Of a stretch of 64,000 nucleotides of DNA, positions 62,901 through 64,000 are shown piece after piece. The stretch lies in the NCBI GenBank assembly GCA_900553945.1, contig USFR01000007.1, positions 1 to 64,000 on the forward strand, in the 5' to 3' direction. The stretch's first letter is position 1; every line of letters starts with the position of its first letter. The notes under the pieces were generated by a model. That model was not told where the DNA came from. It made no database searches and saw nothing but the letters and a program-made list of their open reading frames with translations. Position numbers and translations under genes: made by a program. The stretch is from an uncultured Clostridium sp. (lineage in GTDB: Bacteria > Bacillota > Clostridia > TANB77 > CAG-508).

Positions 62901-64000
62901 CTATTCTTCATCATCTAATTTTAGTACTGCTAAAAATGCTTCTTGAGGTACTTCAACATTTCCTATTTGTCTCATTTTCTTTTTACCTTTTTTCTGTTTC
63001 TCTAAAAGCTTTTTCTTTCTTGTAATATCTCCTCCATAGCATTTAGCCAATACATCTTTTCTCATTGCTGATAATGTTTCTCTTGCAATTATTTTTCCGC
63101 TTACTACAGCTTGAATTGGAATTTCGAATAATTGTCTTGGAATAACTGTTTTTAATTTTTCTGCCATCTTTCTTCCTCTAGTATAAGCACTATCTTTATG
63201 TACAATAAATGATAATGCATCAACAGCTTCATTATTTATATAAATATCTAATTTCACAAGTTCTGATTGTCTGTATTCCTTAAATTCGTAGTCTACAGAA
63301 GCATAACCTTTTGTTTTTGATTTTAGTGTGTCGAAGAAATCATATATAATTTCGTTTAGAGGCAAATCATATTCTAATGTAACTCTGTTACTATCTAGAT
63401 ATCTCATATCTATATATGTTCCTCTTCTTTTTTGACATATATCCATTACGTTTCCAACAAACTCTTTTGGAGTCATTATTTCGGCTTTCATGATTGGTTC
63501 TTCTATATATTTTATTTCTTGTGTTTTGGGTAAATCTGTTGGATTATATAGTTCTATTGTTTCTCCGTTTGTTTTATGAACCTTGTATATAACTGATGGA
63601 GCTGTTGTAATTAAACCTAAATCAAATTCTCTTTCTAATCTTTCTATTACAATTTCCAAATGTAATAATCCAAGGAAACCACATCTAAATCCAAATCCTA
63701 ATGCTATTGATGTTTCTGGCTCGTATTCTAATGCAGCATCATTTAATTTTAGTTTTTCTAATGCGTCTTTTAAATTTTCATATTCGCTTCCATCTAGTGG
63801 ATACATTCCGCAATATACCATTGAATTAGCCTTTTTATATCCTGGTAATGGCTCGTCTGCTGGATTTTCAAAATGAGTTATTGTATCACCAACATGTAAA
63901 TCAGAAACATTTTTTATACTTGCTGATATATATCCAACTTCTCCTGCTTTTAACTCATCTGCTGGGATATATTGTCCTGCTCCAAAATATCCAACTTCGG
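62901..64000 (-). CDS. lepA: Elongation factor 4 (LepA), C-terminal two-thirds
   Basis: The frame is open to the window edge; about 366 residues of an expected 600 are visible, and the GTPase domain lies outside. The visible part begins EVGYFGAGQYIPADELKAGE (domain II end), then SMVYCGMYPLDGSEYENLKD, FGFRCGFLGLLHLEIVIERL and the LepA-specific C-terminal domain with RGRKMAEKLKTVIPRQLFEI and KIIARETLSAMRKDVLAKCY. The end, VPQEAFLAVLKLDDEE, is typical. LepA back-translocates stalled ribosomes or aids initiation. It leads the lepA-rlmB operon. Confidence 0.96.
   Translation of the reverse strand, partial: EVGYFGAGQYIPADELKAGEVGYISASIKNVSDLHVGDTITHFENPADEPLPGYKKANSMVYCGMYPLDGSEYENLKDALEKLKLNDAALEYEPETSIALGFGFRCGFLGLLHLEIVIERLEREFDLGLITTAPSVIYKVHKTNGETIELYNPTDLPKTQEIKYIEEPIMKAEIMTPKEFVGNVMDICQKRRGTYIDMRYLDSNRVTLEYDLPLNEIIYDFFDTLKSKTKGYASVDYEFKEYRQSELVKLDIYINNEAVDALSFIVHKDSAYTRGRKMAEKLKTVIPRQLFEIPIQAVVSGKIIARETLSAMRKDVLAKCYGGDITRKKKLLEKQKKGKKKMRQIGNVEVPQEAFLAVLKLDDEE

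Overview
The window comes from a very AT-rich, endospore-forming member of the Firmicutes, most likely an uncultured, gut-type Clostridia. The evidence is a set of sporulation genes (spoVAC-spoVAD-spoVAE, spoIIID, a SipL-like LysM protein, yunB, a yabG-like protease, veg, a BofC-like protein). SipL rather than SpoVID, thyX rather than thyA, and A/T-ending codons throughout fit this. No rRNA, tRNA, CRISPR array or transposase was seen.

Layout. 1-3045 (minus): an edge-truncated cytosolic protein with 22-residue tandem repeats, a small pilin-like membrane protein and a GH73 cell-wall hydrolase. 3204-5795 (plus): a membrane-anchored unknown and a long-chain acyl-CoA synthetase. 5989-14119 (minus): a YdbC/PC4-like protein, a frameshifted ROK sugar kinase, then a seven-gene type IV pilus/pseudopilus operon (PilMN fusion, PilO-like, unknown, pilin, prepilin peptidase, pseudopilin, PilC). 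14315-16214 (plus): spoVACDE, followed by a GNAT acetyltransferase on its own promoter. 16876-23261 (minus): leuS and a four-gene cassette (MoxR-like AAA ATPase, VWA-like protein, two unknowns). 23504-25870 (minus): infC-rpmI-rplT with an L20-type attenuator and an apparent AUA start, then rplM-rpsI with an L13-type leader. 26069-32031 (minus): sporulation and envelope genes. 32242-45236: a secreted unknown, pepF, a double-length thyX, an ECF sigma/beta-propeller pair, an ABC-2 exporter, a pyrimidine-nucleoside phosphorylase and rnhB. 45469-64000: an HtrA protease, a YibE/F-like membrane protein, ClpE, a BofC-like protein, aspS-NlpC/P60-comEC, DUF402, pyrG, rlmB and lepA (truncated at the edge).

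Most striking non-coding signal. Eight palindromic elements of 118-183 bp sit only at gene 3' ends (5802, 24853, 35995, 36125, 37831, 38029, 42317, 46763). The outermost 14-24 bp of each copy form a perfect, or in one copy near-perfect, inverted repeat, but the arm sequence differs from copy to copy while the interior is conserved. Either these are RNAs under strong pairing selection, or they are non-autonomous elements that insert into the loop of existing terminator hairpins and keep the terminator stem as their arms.

Other points of interest: two consecutive genes of the AAA/VWA cassette end in the same GRDYDD tail; four scattered single genes have higher GC, near-consensus sigma-A promoters with 17-bp spacers and their own terminators; the prepilin peptidase has no visible GxGD motif; and the ROK kinase is split by a one-base frameshift. 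All family names come from recognising the sequences from memory; no database search was run.
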